This document shows, piece by piece, positions 6,629 through 6,828 of a DNA stretch of 6,828 nt. The stretch is from the NCBI GenBank assembly GCA_902489925.1, contig CABUBX010000114.1, positions 1 to 6,828 of the forward strand, in the 5' to 3' direction. The notes beneath the pieces were generated by a model that had not been told where the DNA came from, did no database searches, and was given only the letters and a program-made list of their open reading frames with translations. Made by a program: the position numbers and the translations under genes. Origin of the DNA: an uncultured Lachnospiraceae bacterium. Its GTDB lineage: Bacteria; Bacillota; Clostridia; Lachnospirales; Lachnospiraceae. Each line of letters begins with the position of its first letter. The stretch's first letter is position 1.

Positions 6629-6642
6629 TGAAAAGCGTGTGA
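6605..6642. repeat. Nested inverted repeat over the methyltransferase promoter
   Basis: TCACAC (6605-6610) faces GTGTGA (6637-6642), and inside them CATTG (6616-6620) faces CAATG (6626-6630). Both pairs are perfect and nearly share one centre (about 6623). The element covers the -35 and spacer of the minus-strand promoter. It could be an operator for a dimeric regulator or a hairpin in a transcript from the right; neither is shown. Confidence 0.4.
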
Positions 6643-6760
6643 AAAAACAGTAGACATTTCGTATAAAATATGATAATCTGAAACAACAGCGTTAAAAACG
6701 CGAGAGTATGCATTATCAACAAAAACAGCAGAAGATTTTCAGTAATTTTGTGAAAAAATA

Positions 6761-6770
6761 TTTCGCGAAA
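6761..6770. promoter_or_regulatory. 10-bp perfect palindrome TTTCGCGAAA, possible operator
   Basis: TTTCGCGAAA is a perfect palindrome with a GC-rich centre in otherwise AT-rich DNA, 14 bp upstream of the -35 of the rightward promoter. The position suits an activator or repressor site. I cannot assign it to a known regulator. A short hairpin-forming sequence, GCGTT-AAA-AACGC (6689-6701), is also present in this gene-free stretch, together with a weak rightward promoter-like pair, TAGACA (6651-6656) and GATAAT (6672-6677). Confidence 0.3.
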
Positions 6771-6784
6771 AATCAAGAAAATCC

Positions 6785-6813
6785 TTGCAAATGCGGGAAA
6801 GATAGTGTATACT
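6785..6813 (+). promoter_or_regulatory. Rightward sigma-A-like promoter at the window edge
   Basis: TTGCAA (6785-6790), exactly 17 bp, then TATACT (6808-6813). The -10 matches consensus at 5 of 6 and the -35 at 4 of 6, with ideal spacing. Transcription would begin near 6820 and run out of the window, so it probably drives a gene to the right that is not visible here. Confidence 0.55.
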
Positions 6814-6828
6814 GATTAAGGTTGTGAC

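Overview
The window looks like chromosomal DNA of an anaerobic Bacillota, most likely class Clostridia. The evidence is strong AGGAGG-type ribosome binding sites, moderate to low GC with AT-rich intergenic DNA, and a corrinoid-protein activator (RACo type) typical of B12-using anaerobes. I see no transposase, phage gene, CRISPR array, tRNA or rRNA. This is mostly ordinary chromosome. I did not find a clear new multi-gene system. The most distinctive item is a corrinoid activator with an extra N-terminal domain.

Layout from left to right: (1) An imperfect inverted repeat at the extreme left edge (1-47). (2) A DNA alkylation repair (AlkD-like, HEAT-repeat) gene on the minus strand (80-766). (3) A short divergent promoter region (about 767-884), where candidate promoters for the two strands overlap. 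(4) A plus-strand two-gene operon: an aldo/keto reductase (885-1706), then 7 nt later a 752-residue protein (1714-3972). That protein joins a MetH-activation-like N-terminal domain, a plant-type 2Fe-2S domain and a RACo-type ASKHA ATPase. (5) A small 59-residue minus-strand gene (3969-4148) with a near-perfect Shine-Dalgarno, overlapping the end of the ASKHA gene by 4 bp. (6) A 405-residue multi-pass membrane protein of unknown function (4357-5574), plus strand. (7) A long, near-symmetric hairpin that probably terminates transcription from both sides (5604-5671). (8) A minus-strand class I SAM-dependent methyltransferase of the RlmI/RlmK-like type (5706-6558), broken by a frameshift near 6438-6447. 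(9) A 270-nt AT-rich intergenic region with a minus-strand promoter for the methyltransferase, inverted repeats, and a plus-strand promoter near the right edge that probably serves a gene beyond the window.

How the genes relate: the aldo/keto reductase and the corrinoid activator are closely spaced and probably cotranscribed. The first is an NAD(P)H-dependent carbonyl reductase. The second should use ATP to drive electron transfer from its Fe-S cluster to an inactive cob(II)alamin protein. No corrinoid protein or methyltransferase partner lies in the window, so its client (methionine synthase, an O-demethylase or a CO-dehydrogenase corrinoid protein) cannot be decided here. The AlkD-like gene, membrane protein and RNA methyltransferase look like independent transcription units.
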